From positions 5,139,501 through 5,203,500 of the forward strand of contig CM060837.1 in the NCBI GenBank assembly GCA_030762175.1: a stretch of 64,000 nucleotides of DNA. Direction: 5' to 3'. Made by a program: the position numbers and the translations under genes. The notes beneath the pieces are model-generated. The model was not told the DNA's origin and did not search any database. It saw only the letters and a list, made by a program, of their open reading frames with translations. Origin of the DNA: Metallyticus violacea. Taxonomy: Eukaryota; Arthropoda; Insecta; Mantodea; Metallyticidae. The number at the start of each line of letters is the position of its first letter. Position 1 is the stretch's first letter. Positions 45,188 through 55,928 of this stretch are shown piece after piece.

Positions 45188-45405
45188 CGAGCTAACGTCT
45201 TCTCCTCAGACACGAATCTCTCTCGCCTGCTTCTAAATACCCCCCCGCAAACGCAGGGAGGTTCCGACCCCTTCATGTGCTCCGGGGCGGGCCCTGAGCA
45301 CCCGTGGTGCTTCTGACGTCACTAGAAATACATCGTGAGGGACTTTCGACCCCTGTCCTCGGAAGTCTTCTGGTTTAGGCAAGACCAACTCTACCACCCA
45401 GACCT

Positions 45406-46049
45406 AATGCAGAAAAACAAAATGGCGGTCAATTACTATCAATAGCAAATATGAAAATGTTACTCAGAATTATGTTTAAAAGATAACGTTACTTATAATT
45501 AGAAAGTATTTCGACGACTTTTAACCATATGAAATTGTTTACAAACAATACTCCTCATGTGTAAACGAAATATAAAATAATATGAGTTCGGTTTATATAG
45601 AATTACCATAAATAATTATAACATCAACAACGTGTATAAATAAAAATAACGTAAGTATCTTTCATTGGAGTAGCGTGCATAAAAATTATTTTAAGCACAT
45701 TTACTGCAGTACAGAATGAATATATCATTTAAACACACATGCTTGGCTTTGTAAAGCCATACAAATATAAAATAAATTGTCATTTATATATAATTACAAT
45801 GCTCTCTACAATAGAACAAACAATTTTAACCGAACTACTGAAAAAGAAAATGTAATGCAAAATATGTTACCTTATAACTGTATGTAAGAAAAATTAGCAT
45901 CCATATCTAGAGTTTTGCTTAATGTGTAATTTTATTTGCATAAGAAAGCTTCAATTGTTTTACAATCTTTCTCTCTATCCAAATTATGATCTAGTGGTAA
46001 ACTTTCCTTGGCAACGTTAATTAATGAAATCACTCTATCAACGAGCAAG
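45406..46049. other. no feature recognised
   Basis: AT-rich sequence without a match. Confidence 0.5.
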
Positions 46050-46073
46050 ATATTATTATTATTATTATTATTA
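46050..46073. repeat. (ATT)n microsatellite
   Basis: ATT repeated about seven times. It sits at the 3' side of the inverted SINE-C and may be part of its tail. Confidence 0.85.
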
Positions 46074-46075
46074 TA

Positions 46076-46262
46076 CTTCTTCTTCTTCTGGTTTTCCATA
46101 TCCTCATGTGGACCTTCGGCTTACGATCGCCACCTCTCCATCAGGCATCTTCTCAATTGTCCTCACGAGGCTGTGTGAATCCCGTTCCAGACCTTCCTGA
46201 CTTAGAAAAATTCCTAAGCAGGTACCAGGGCTTTCCGGCCAGCAGTCACTAGACCAAGGAGG
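46076..46262 (-). repeat. SINE-C copy
   Basis: Minus strand starts CCTCCTTGGTCTAGTGACTG and continues GGAAAGCCCTGGTACCTGCT, AGGTCTGGAACGGG, GGACAATTGAGAAGATGCCT, GAGGTGGCGATCG, then a (GAA)n/(AAT)n tail. The block order is the same as at 31603-31788. GGTCTAGTGACTGC resembles a tRNA A box. Confidence 0.65.
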
Positions 46263-47199
46263 AGGTTGTTATTATAATTACCAAGGAAAAAAACAAATTA
46301 TCATATTCGCTGCATCTGCTACATTTAATTCTTTATTTCTATTGACTCCAGGATCGAAATAAACTTTTTCATAGGCAAGCAAAAATGTTTATAAAGTACA
46401 CTAACTTCAAATTACTAGACGGCATAAACCTAGTTGACATATATGGCATAGTATCATGTTTATCTTCATCCTAGGAATAGTCTTATAAAGGAATGATTCT
46501 GTCGTTTTATGCAAAGCATCCTCAACATGCTGCTCAACCATTCATTAAATTCTCACCTCGCTTCATACATTCTTCCGGATCTTTCCTTTAATTGCTAAGC
46601 CTCGCTGTCACATATGATGGTAGTTAAGGGCAAATTCCACATAGAAAATGTTCTCCCTAACCACAAATTTTGGTTCGAAATGTTTTAATACACACTACAG
46701 TTTTATAATTTATTTCAGAATTTGGTCTTTGATTCACTTCTCCTTAATGGCAGCTCTATAGGAAATTTAAATATGGTATGCGGTCACTGCCATATTTAGA
46801 GGGGTAACCGGTACTCCACAAGAGCAACCCATGTAGTACTAAATACTTTGCATTAAACGATTTCAATAAATAAATATTAACTTAATAAAAGCAAAAGAAC
46901 TAACTTAGTACCTTCGATTTACTTCTAATTATAAACCACTGTAATAAACCGCGTAACTGAAAAAAAAAACCAACGCAACAGCAACAAACCAATTAAATAA
47001 ACCCATAGTTTCAGCATTCCTAGGTTACTCAATCGTTTATTTATGTTATATGGATATTGTTCGCATAGGAAATAGGTTGTATCAGTATTTACTCTGGAAA
47101 ACAGCGTTATCACGTCTCTGAATTCTCTTTAAGTTAATGTTTAGTGTTAATAGGAATCGATTGTGAAAGTGTAAATAATTTATTCATACGAGTGTGGTT
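46263..47199. other. no feature recognised
   Basis: AT-rich sequence, no match. Confidence 0.5.
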
Positions 47200-47560
47200 T
47201 GATAAGTAATTTCATTCGCACACTATAGAGAGCAACATCGTCTGTAATTGATTACTTTTAAATGTTTCGAGTGACAGTAAAAAGTGGGTAAGGTTTGAAA
47301 CCGCACATCTTTTACTGGAAAGGAAAACGGCAAAGAAAGTGCATGAGAGGATTTTGTCTACACTTGTGACGTGGCGAAATGGGTTCAAGAGTGGCAGAAC
47401 AAGCATCGAAGATGCACCACGGCCTAGAGCTCCAAAATCAGCTGTGAGACCTGAAACTATCGCTAAAGTCTTTAATATTGTTTTAGCTGACTGATTAATG
47501 AAAGTGCAGAGGTCATGGGTAAACATAAATGCAATGAAAGGATTTGCTAACAAGTGAGGG
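47200..47560 (+). mobile_element. mariner N-terminal fragment
   Basis: Plus-strand frames read VHERILSTLVTWRNGFKSGR, then TSIEDAPRPRAPKSAVRPET and IAKVFNIVLAD, with a stop after it and LMKVQRSWVNI beyond. This is the first helix-turn-helix, the R-P-G-R-P-x linker and the start of the second helix-turn-helix of a mariner. It ends abruptly where the 140-bp-unit repeat starts. The catalytic domain is absent. Confidence 0.85.
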
Positions 47561-47564
47561 TTTA

Positions 47565-48290
47565 TAGCGAAATTTAAAAGTCTATCTAGCGGCCGCAATT
47601 TTAAAAAAATTAAAGGAAACTCGGTATATGTAACTGAAATAAAATAAAAAATGTATTTTCTGAAAATCAGTGAATTTAGATAATTAGGAGGGGGCTTTAC
47701 CTGAAACCCAAAATTTAACAATCCCTCTAATGGCGTTAATATTTGCATTTTCTCAACAAAACTCGGGATATGTCATTTGAATCAAATAAGAAAAATGGTT
47801 TCTGAAAATCAGTGAAATACGTTATTAGTAGCGGGGGTTTTACCTGAAACACAAATTTTGAAAATTACTCTAGCGCCACCAATATTTGCTTTTCGGCCAC
47901 GGAATTCTGTATATTCTATTTAAATAAAAAAAATAGTTAATGAAAATTAGGGAAAGTGAACCATTAGGAGTAGAAATATATTTGAAAACCGAATTTTAAA
48001 TAACGGCCTTGCGTTTAATTTTCTATTACTTGTTTTTAAATGAAAGCTTGAATTAATTCAGTATATAAACTGATTTATAACGTTGCATATGTTTTATATT
48101 TATCAAGAAATACCGTGCAAAAGATAGCAAATATGAAATATTAGTGTAATATGTGTTTCAGAATTACATTTGTTTGTAAAAGATTTCTGTAAAAGCATTC
48201 AGAAAACATTTGCCTTATATGTTTTTACCACAATAAAATTTAAATTAAATTTCAAAACCAATGAAAACGGAGAAACTTCGTTGTTTATTG
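47565..48290 (-). repeat. dispersed repeat with internal tandem units of about 140 bp, copy 2
   Basis: Inverted relative to 36960-37860. Unit landmarks (reverse complements of TAGAGCGATTTTTAAATT-like strings) lie at 47587, 47729 and 47870 (spacings 142 and 141). The non-tandem flank follows at 48010-48290 (AATATTAGTGTAATATGTGT, AAATTAAATTTCAAAACCAA on the plus strand). It has three tandem units against four in copy 1. A 178-codon minus-strand open frame (47748-47212) crosses it and the mariner and is not a gene. Confidence 0.75.
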
Positions 48291-48349
48291 TATATATTTG
48301 CATGGTACATTGTAATTGTTTTTAAACAGTAAAAAAATGTACCTTATCC

Positions 48350-48622
48350 CCACAGGTGACTGAGGTCATTAAGGTGCGGACTCGTGAACGGGAGGTCTGG
48401 GGTTCGATTTCTGCCAACACTGTCCTTCCTGGCTGAGGTTTTTTCCAGGTTTTCCTCAGTAATCATAAATGGCAAATGTCGGAGAGGTACCCTAAAATTA
48501 GGCCTGGAACGTTTCCTTCCTTAAAAAAATAAACCCTTTCCCGATATATAATTTCATCTCATGTATCATCAGTGTCCATCGCCTGTGGTGCCTCAGTAGT
48601 AAAAATGGGTGATTAACATTGC
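48350..48622 (+). repeat. SINE-A copy
   Basis: Head GGTGACTGAGGTCATTAAGG, B box GGTTCGATTTCTGCC, body (CCAGGTTTTCCTCAGTAATC, TTAGGCCTGGAACGTTTCC) and 3' block (GTAGTAAAAATGGGTGATTA). Near full length and lightly diverged. Confidence 0.92.
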
Positions 48623-48823
48623 TAAAAAAAAAAACAATGTAACTGGAAACATTCTATAATTTATTTTGGTGAATTTAAATAACCTAGGACTCAGTTGGTA
48701 AATATGGTAATTTAAAAAAATGTTTAAAATACCCACACTGTATAACTATGTCCATCAGAGGTCATATATTTCATTTAATTAATAGTATACCATTAATTTG
48801 TGTAGTTTAATCTCAACAACGAC

Positions 48824-48870
<47 letters not shown>

Positions 48871-49670
48871 TAGTAATAATGAGTTTCTCTTTTGTGATAC
48901 TTATAGGTTGCAAGAATTCTAATTTTTTCCCCATTAATACCTCACAGTAATGCTATAACTTATATCTTTTCATTAATTAATAAGACCTAATTAGGATGTT
49001 GTATTATTTTTTAAAGTTACTCTACTAGGTGAGGAATTCGCTTAGTTTACACAGCTCATTTCTGTATTAATTCCACATAAACGCCAACAACCTGCAAACT
49101 GTACGTTAGCAGCAGGATTTTCTCACCACCCGGTTATGTTTATTTTGCTTAATGCCAACATGTCAAGCAAAGGTTCACAATGAGGACGAAGATGCACTTA
49201 AGTAATTAATCACTTTAGTCCAAGACGTAAATCACTGATGAGCTGGGCGAGGGGGTTAGCCGCTTGTTCAGCATGAGGGTGACTATTGTCGTGTTTTTAG
49301 CGTAGGAGGAGGGAGAGTAAGTTTCTAAAGGGGTGGGAAGATTTGTAGAAGTTTGGGAAGATGTGTTCACCCTACAAGAGCCGCAGCCCGCAACGCTACG
49401 GAGATGTTGAGTCATTTATTTTAACTCCGTGACTTTAATGACGTGTTATAAACTGCCAAGAACAGCAGTACAACACCCTCATGCCAAAACATACAATTGT
49501 TCATCCTCTAGAATACTGAGTTGGTAATGAACGTAGACGACGCGATATATGAGTAACTTGAGAACTTTTTCTTTAGTAAGGTGCCAGGGAAAACCCCGCA
49601 GTATGTACAACTTATGTCACCTCACTAACTAATCTCCCTGCAGCTGTGCACATTTTTCACAACGTCGATA
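48623..49670. other. no gene; (TAA)n microsatellite
   Basis: (TAA)n occupies about 48827-48867. Otherwise nothing was recognised. Confidence 0.55.
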
Positions 49671-49951
49671 ACCGCCACGGGTGGCCGAGGTCGTTAAGTC
49701 TCGGACTCGTGAGCGGGAGGTCTGGGTTCGAATACCGCCAGAACCGTCCTTCCTGACTGAGGTTTTTTCCAGGTTTTCCTCAGTCCTCATAAATGGCAAA
49801 TGCCGGGGGAGGTACCCTAAACTTAGGCCTGGAACGATTCCTTCCATAAAATCCTTTCTCAATATATCATTTCATCTCATGCATCATCAGTGTCCATCGC
49901 CTGTGGTGCCTCTGTAGCAAAAACGGGCGTTAAACACATTCATTCATTCAT
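49671..49951 (+). repeat. SINE-A copy, full length
   Basis: Starts CCGCCACGGGTGGCCGAGG, B box GGTTCGAATACCGCC, complete body, 3' block AGCAAAAACGGGCGTTAAAC and an (ATTC)3 tail. One of the least diverged copies. Confidence 0.95.
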
Positions 49952-50057
49952 ACAACGTCGATGCCGCTGCGAACACTTCTGTAGGAGTCTGTTTAGACCA
50001 CTGGAAAATCGCTGATGCAATAGCGGCCACGGAGCGTGTTTTTCATCGTTTGGAAAA

Positions 50058-50250
50058 ATGATAAATCGGGAAAGGATTTTTTTTTAAGGAAAGAAGCGTT
50101 CCAGCCTAATTTTAGGATACCTTCCTGGCATTTGCTCTTTATGAGGACTGAGAACAACCTGGAAAAACTTCAGTCAAGGAGGACGGTCCTGGTGAGATTC
50201 GAACCCCAGACCTTCCGCTCACAAGTCCGTGCCTTAACAACCTCGAGGGG
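50058..50250 (-). repeat. SINE-A copy, 3' truncated
   Basis: Reverse complement carries the head (CACGGACTTGTGAGCGGAAG), B box (GGGGTTCGAATCTC) and body to about the AAATCCTTTCC region. The 3' TAGTAAAAACGGG block is absent. It lies 106 bp from the SINE-A at 49671 in opposite orientation. Confidence 0.88.
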
Positions 50251-51179
50251 GTGGAACTATGGAATGAAATTATTGAAAGCGAAAATAGAGAAAATTCGTG
50301 ACCATGAGAAAACACCTAACTCAAGGCCAGGATGGCTGGCCCCAAGGAAGTGAAATTCAGGACCTGCAGAACAACTCTGTTAAGTTATATTGAAAGTAAA
50401 AGATTGCTCTAAATTTAAAATTCGAGCAATTTTGCTAACAGTTATGCAATTAGCGATATAATATTGTGACTTTTATGCAACATAAGACAGAAAGTTCATT
50501 GATGTTAAAACATTGCACATATTGACCTCATGATGGCCTGGACAGGAAGCAAACAAATGCCAGTGTGAGGGCTACAATAAGAACAACAAATAAACGTTCC
50601 GGATATGTGGAATCGAAATTCAGCAATAAAACTACAAATTTGAGCAAGCCAAACTTTGCGGTAAGCCACAAGTTTGATCAGCAGGTTTGCTCCCTTCAGC
50701 CACATATTCCCCTAAAGTTTTTTTCTTCTATTTTTGCAAACAAAAACGGATTCAATATATCCGAGTTGATATCATTTAGACCGCCGTACAAACCTGCCCG
50801 TTTTGATGCGACGGGACTAAAGGGATGTTACACAAACATGATAAATGAACATCGTTTTAAAAGTGTAATCTGCTATACACCTGAAGCAAGTGAAACACTA
50901 TCATAAATTATTTCAATTATTTTCTGAAACATGAAAATTAATTAATAAAACATTAGCTTGATTAAAAATGTACTTTTTGTGATGTTTAGTAATCTTTGAC
51001 TAAATAGTTATAAACCCCCCCCCCAAAGTTAACCCTTAACCTTTCTTTCAGGTTTTTAATGTTTCAAGCATCTAATATTTAAATGGCTGCATCATAGCTA
51101 TTAGAATTGAACCTGTGTTTATTTTGGTTCAACTTAAAGACTTGGTGTCTTTTTTAGGGATGTAGTTTGTATGTTGCCA
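50251..51179. other. no recognised feature; one 113-codon frame
   Basis: A plus-strand frame at 50565-50906 encodes 113 residues with no recognisable domain. It is slightly longer than chance frames nearby. A C-run at 51018-51026 is present. No support as a gene. Confidence 0.4.
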
Positions 51180-52060
51180 AACCTGGAGGTTTGTATGTAT
51201 GTATTTATTAACTGCGATTGAGTTACATTCGATGATACAGAAGAATAATGCATGTATAATGATAATATTTGTAAAATATTTAAAAAACAGTTAACTTAAA
51301 TGCATGCCTATCTAGAATTGTTTAACTGAGTCTAATTTAAATACATATACTTAATTTTACACATATTAACTTAATTAAATGCATTTCACATAACTCAAAA
51401 CATGTAAATCTAGTTAAATAAACATCAACCATTAAATACATTTTACTTACCTAATAACATGTCAATCTAGTTATATATATAATATCAACCTAGTCATATA
51501 TGTCAAACTAATTAACTGCATGTCAAATTAACATGCTAATATAGTTAAATACACATCGACAATTAAATACATTTCACCTAGCTAAAAACATGTTAATTTA
51601 GTTATATATGTGTGTATGAACATATTTATTACGTCCAACTAATTAATTTCACATCAACTAAATTGTACACTTAATTAAATGCATTTAACCAAATTAAACA
51701 CTTTCAATCTAGTTAAATACACATCAACGTAGTTAAACACGTAAAACTAATTTTATACATGTATATAGATATAAATGGTAACATGTTTACCTAATAAAAC
51801 ACATATCAACCTAGCTAGTTAAATGCGTGAAATTAATTATATATATGTTAACGTAATTTTTAACATTCTACTTAGCTTAATTAACTACATTTTACCTAAC
51901 AAAATGCTAATTAAATATGTCAAACTATATGTCAACTCAATTTTACACACATTAATTTATTAAATACCATTTATCTAACTAAAAACACGTAAATGTAGTT
52001 AAATACGTAATTAAATACATATTTACTTAATGAAATATTGTTATAAAAGTATTAGCTTTA
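51180..52060 (+). repeat. degenerate AT-rich iterated repeat, long copy
   Basis: Opens with TTTATTAACTGCGATTGAGT (compare 2662). Dozens of imperfect iterations of a unit of about 20 bp follow, such as TAGTTAAATACACATCAAC and CATTTCACCTAACTAAAAAC. Units are too diverged for one consensus period by eye. No coding signal was seen. The copy at 2640-2966 is shorter. Confidence 0.8.
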
Positions 52061-52086
52061 TCAAATATAATCAGCATATTTAGGCC

Positions 52087-52118
<32 letters not shown>

Positions 52119-53049
52119 ATATAAAATGTTAAGCAAAGCTAGTCAATTAATTACAACAAAGAGTTAAATAATATTTCAAGTAGTCTGGGAAAAAGTTAAA
52201 ATTTGAACACCTTTTACGTTCATATCAATGAAAATGTCGACACATACAATTTTAGGTTACTTTTAAGTCTTGTCAGAAAAGCACATCCCTCAAAAACCAG
52301 ACAATTGCAGGCAATTTATTCCAGTCATTTATGGTGTTTCATGCTTGCCAACAACTTGCCCATTTACAGACAGAGATCTCTGCAATTCAAAACTTGTGAA
52401 AATTTTTTTACATGGAAAACCCAAAATGTAAGCATCTCTAAATTCCTTGATTTGGGATAGATATATCCTAAGACAAGTGTTTCATCCTAGCCAATAGTAT
52501 GAACAGTTTTTATGAGGCAGTAGCGGGAATATAAAAAGAAGTAATTTCTAAGGAAAACGTCAAGCATTGTAAAACTGGAAGAATTGAAGCATGGATTAGA
52601 CAAGGAGATTTTAGAATTCTAAAGAAAAAGAAGATAGCAGCAGAAAATAGGAACAAAATAAACATAACGATGTAGAAGGAGATTCATAATGTGTTAAAAT
52701 GGAAACTTAAATGAATAAATGCAGCATTTCTGCTATTTTCCATTTTCTGTAAACTTAAGTTTTAATCGTGTACCGTGCCTTTTTTCAGAAACTATGCAAT
52801 ATAATGAGAAAATTGTGTCCCTTTTTCATCGTCATTAAAATAAAGTATAAAATATTCATAGACATAGTACTGAATAACAAACAGATTCTTTTAAAAAGTT
52901 AGCAGCTATAGAAACTTTGATAAATATTTTTAAGAGTTAAATAATCTGCTCAAATTTTGTAAGAAATTATTAGCAACCTAATCAATTCATTTTTAGATGA
53001 ATATTTGATAAGTTAGTGCAAAAATAAAAAACAATTATGAGCAATTAAT
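52061..53049. other. no gene; small (AAT)n tracts
   Basis: (AAT)n and (ATT)n at about 52087-52118. A plus-strand frame of 85 codons (52203-52460) has no recognised homology. Confidence 0.45.
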
Positions 53050-53395
53050 CAACACAACACGACCGAGAAGAACCTCCTCATTTGATGAAGAAAAATCGCA
53101 ATAAGGCCCCAGCACACAAATTTTCGATTACAGCTCAAAATGATTGGACTTTTATTATGAAATATTTCCTCATCCCCCTACTCTCCGGATTTGATTCGCT
53201 TGGACTATCTTATGTTCCTCGGCCTGAAGAAATGGTTAGCAGAATAGAAATTCGCTTCAAATGTACAGGTTGTCGCCGAAAAAAATGTTTGCAGAGCTGA
53301 AGAAATTGCATTTTATGGACGGGATAAATAAAGTAGATAAACCTGAAACTAATGGCAATATTTGAAAGGAAATTATGTTGAGAAATAAAAAAAAA
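53050..53395 (+). mobile_element. mariner C-terminal fragment
   Basis: Frames together read NKAPAHKFSITAQ (after the second catalytic Asp). A decayed HPPTLRI-like stretch is equivalent to HPPYSPDL, followed by AELKKLHFMDGINKVD, which matches the Y-F-x-x-G-I-K-K-L end of mariners. The catalytic residues themselves are not preserved. Confidence 0.65.
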
Positions 53396-54459
53396 TGTTG
53401 AAATTATTTTTCATTGTCTAATCGAATATAAAAACATGTTAGTATTCATATTCAGAAGTTACTACATTCATTTAAAATACTATAACTATTAATAATTTTA
53501 ACACAAGTTTTATTAGCTGCAACACTGAAGTGGGTAGGTTTGTTTTAATTGTTAATGTATATAATTAAAATAGAGATTTTTGTGTGTGTATCTATATCTT
53601 GAATTTTCGATAACTACAAATACTTTCAATTTAATGAAACACTGTGATGTCGAAGTTACTCAGGTTAGCAAGTTTTAAAATGAAAGCTCTGTATTTCGAA
53701 GGATTATTTCGCATTCTAACATTTCGTGATTCTGATTCTAAAATGTCCAGAGATGTGACATTTTACTATTATTGTATTCTTAAACTAATTAATACTGAAG
53801 TGTTTACATATTCTCTATGCAGCGCACCTGTAAAAACTGGAAAAACTTCAGGCAATACCTACAGGCCACGTTTGAGCCTTTATTTATAAACATATTGCTA
53901 CCGCTGTATATTTTTAAAATACAAAATGAAATGCAAGAGAGAGAGAGAGCCCACAGAACTAATAAATATAAAAGCCACCCACCGCCTGTAACAAATTTAT
54001 TTAAAATGTTTCATTGCATGTAAAATCAACTTTTCTGAAACTCTGTGACCTGCAGGTCGAATTTGTTTCCACAGAAATTCTATTATTCATGCATTGCCTT
54101 TTACCGTAGAAATAAAAAGCATAAAACACAGCACAAAAATACGATCACCTATATCGTCTCCCATATTGGTCATCCAGGTAAAAGTAGTTGCTTTCACTGC
54201 AGACTTTCAAACTTCGGTCTGTTGTCAGGTTCCTGTTTATTACCCATGTGTTTGTTTTAAAAGTAGCGTTCACTGATTGTTACAACAATTCTTCAAAGGA
54301 AAAAACTGGATTACATTCTTTTGTGAAATTCATATTGTACTTATTGAAGTATTTCTTTCTCAGTTTACTAAATTAATTATGTCATATAAAATATAAATAA
54401 ATCGCCATTATTTTCATTTTCTGTGTGAATTTTCAAAAAAAAAAATTATGTGTACTTAT
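53396..54459. other. no feature recognised
   Basis: A (GA)n run at about 53937-53949. Several short frames (for example 53644-53889 and 54045-54260) have no homology. Confidence 0.5.
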
Positions 54460-54573
54460 TGAGGTAACCGCGATAAGGTGAGCGGAAACCTACAGTTCGA
54501 ATCCCACCAGGACTGCTCTCCCTGACTGACGTTTTTTCCAGGTTTTCTTCAGTCCTCATAAATGGCAAATGCA
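54460..54573 (+). repeat. SINE-A copy, 5' part, interrupted by SINE-B
   Basis: Degraded head, B box AGTTCGAATCCCACC, then CTCCCTGACTGACG and TCAGTCCTCATAAATGGCAA. It breaks at GGCAAATGCA and resumes at 54842. Confidence 0.9.
54562..54573. repeat. target-site duplication, left (SINE-B in SINE-A)
   Basis: ATGGCAAATGCA, exactly repeated at 54842-54853. Confidence 0.92.
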
Positions 54574-54841
54574 TTGTTTTATTTACGGACGCTCTTTAAC
54601 ATCTCAAGTCATCAGCGTCCCATTCAACTCAGGGTGTGAAACGGCCGACAAATTTTGCTCAGAGGCCTCTTCTTTCAGACTTGAGGTTCTTTTTCGTGTA
54701 TAAATGTACGACACGGCTTTACTTCCCTTCCGAAGGAAGCCATACTTAGGATTTTACGCCCGAAAAAATTCATCGATCCTGGCCGGGTTTGAATCCGCGA
54801 TCTTGCGTAAGTATGGTAACCACTACGCCACCAGGACCGAC
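54574..54841 (-). repeat. SINE-B copy nested in SINE-A, full length
   Basis: Minus strand starts GTCGGTCCTGGTGGCGTAGT (A box), B box GGATTCAAACCCGGCC, body (AAGTATGGCTTCCTTCGGAA, GGCCGTTTCACACCCTGAGT) and ends GAGCGTCCGTAAATAAAACA. A 12-bp exact target-site duplication bounds it, so 268 bp is the true unit length and the TAAATAAAACAA end is the 3' tail. Confidence 0.96.
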
Positions 54842-54975
54842 ATGGCAAATGCAGGGGAGATACGTTTCCTTCCTTAAAACATCCTTTCCAATTTACCATT
54901 TCATTTCATGTATCATCAGTTTCCACCGCCTGTAGTGCCTCAGTAGTAAAAACGGGCTTTAAATATCATTAAAAA
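54842..54975 (+). repeat. SINE-A copy, 3' part, and right target-site duplication
   Basis: Begins with the second copy of ATGGCAAATGCA (54842-54853), continues GGGGAGATACGTTTCCTTCC (with a deletion of the TTAGGCCTGGAA segment) and ends in the 3' block GTAGTAAAAACGGGCTTTAA. Confidence 0.92.
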
Positions 54976-55429
54976 AAAGAAGAGATAAGGTCATTATCTT
55001 CTGTGCTATCATTCTAAAAATAACTGCACTAAAATTTTGTGAATACTATAGTTAACACAAGTAGTAAAGTAAATACAAATGATCTCTAAAACATGAAGGA
55101 AAACATAAATAAATGTGCTAACAAAACATGATCAATGAAAATTAATAATATAAAATACTAATCAAATAATAGTATAAGAGGTAAAACAATACACCTTATG
55201 TACATATAACGGTGAGTAAATCTTTAAAGAGAGTGGAAATAAATATATTAGGGAAAATTAATGAGAATAATAACAGTAAAAACAATAATAATAAATTCTA
55301 CAACAAATAAACTTTTATTGGAACATAAGCAATCTACTGTAGTTATTTATTTGGCAAGAGATAAGCTCTGGAGCATTCTCTTACTCTCTACCACGCAAAA
55401 TATCTCTGGCGTGAGCTGTTGAGAAATCT
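54976..55429. other. no feature recognised
   Basis: AT-rich sequence, no match. Confidence 0.5.
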
Positions 55430-55612
55430 CAGGAGGAAAAATTGTACAAAACGGTTTTGTTCTGCGATAACGCTTGCCCACACGTTGCTCCTGAAACTCA
55501 AGCCCTGTTTGAGAAGTTTCGATGGGATGTTTTCGGTCACCTACCTTACTTTCCTGACGTTGCACTTTTTCCGCAACCGAAGCAACGTCTCTGGGGAAGT
55601 GCCTCGTGATTG
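55430..55612 (+). mobile_element. mariner central fragment
   Basis: Plus-strand frames read LFCDNACPHVAPETQALFEK with the second catalytic Asp, then FRWDVFGHLPYFPDV, equivalent to HPPYSPDL. FPQPKQRLWGSAS then corresponds to F-P-K-L-K-x-x-L-x-G, with the third Asp lost to a small deletion. About 60 codons in total, flanked by unrelated DNA. Confidence 0.75.
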
Positions 55613-55647
55613 AGAACAAGAAGTCTTAAATGTCTTTGTTTTTCTAC

Positions 55648-55928
55648 AGTGTTTAACGCCCGTTTTTACTACTGAGGCACCACAAGCGGTGAACACTGTT
55701 CATACATGAGATGAAATGATAAATTAGGAAAAGATATTTTTTTTTAAAGGAAGGAAGCGTTCCAGGTCTAAGTTTAGGGTACCTCCCCGGCATTTGCCAG
55801 TTATGAGCACTGAGGAAAACCTGAAAAAAAAAAAAAAACCAGTCAGGGAGGACGGTCTTGGTGCGATTCGAATTCCAGTCCTCCCGCTCACGAGTCCGCG
55901 CCTTAATGACCTCGACCACCCGTGCCGA
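55648..55928 (-). repeat. SINE-A copy, near full length
   Basis: Reverse complement runs from head (GGGTGGTCGAGGTCATTAAG, GCGCGGACTCGTGAGCGGGA) through a B box (GAATTCGAATCGCACC) and a body with an A/T-run expansion to the 3' block GTAGTAAAAACGGGCGTTAA. It lies next to the mariner fragment. Confidence 0.93.

Larger units (their letters stand above)
44840..45405 (-). repeat. SINE-D: two tRNA-like modules, interrupted by SINE-A
   Basis: On the minus strand the first module (45405-45338) reads TGGGTGGTAGAGTTGGTCTT as A box and GGGGTCGAAAGTCCC as B box, about 45 bp apart. A GC-rich body (GGGCCCGCCCCGGAGCAC) separates it from a second module, TTAGCTCGGTTTGTTAGAGC then CCGTGGTTGAATTCC. That is close to a canonical tRNA A box and B box. 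The second module is split inside its A box by the SINE-A at 44908-45177. The two-module layout suggests a dimeric SINE or two adjacent SINEs. Confidence 0.65.

Noticed and set aside
47212..47748. 178-codon minus-strand open frame
   Set aside because: It runs antisense through a mariner fragment and into the tandem repeat, with no homology of its own.
50565..50906. 113-codon frame as a gene
   Set aside because: No domain, no splice context and no second copy; an ordinary chance frame.
53644..54276. Cluster of overlapping short plus-strand frames as a small gene
   Set aside because: Frames are short, overlapping and without homology or consistent codon pattern.
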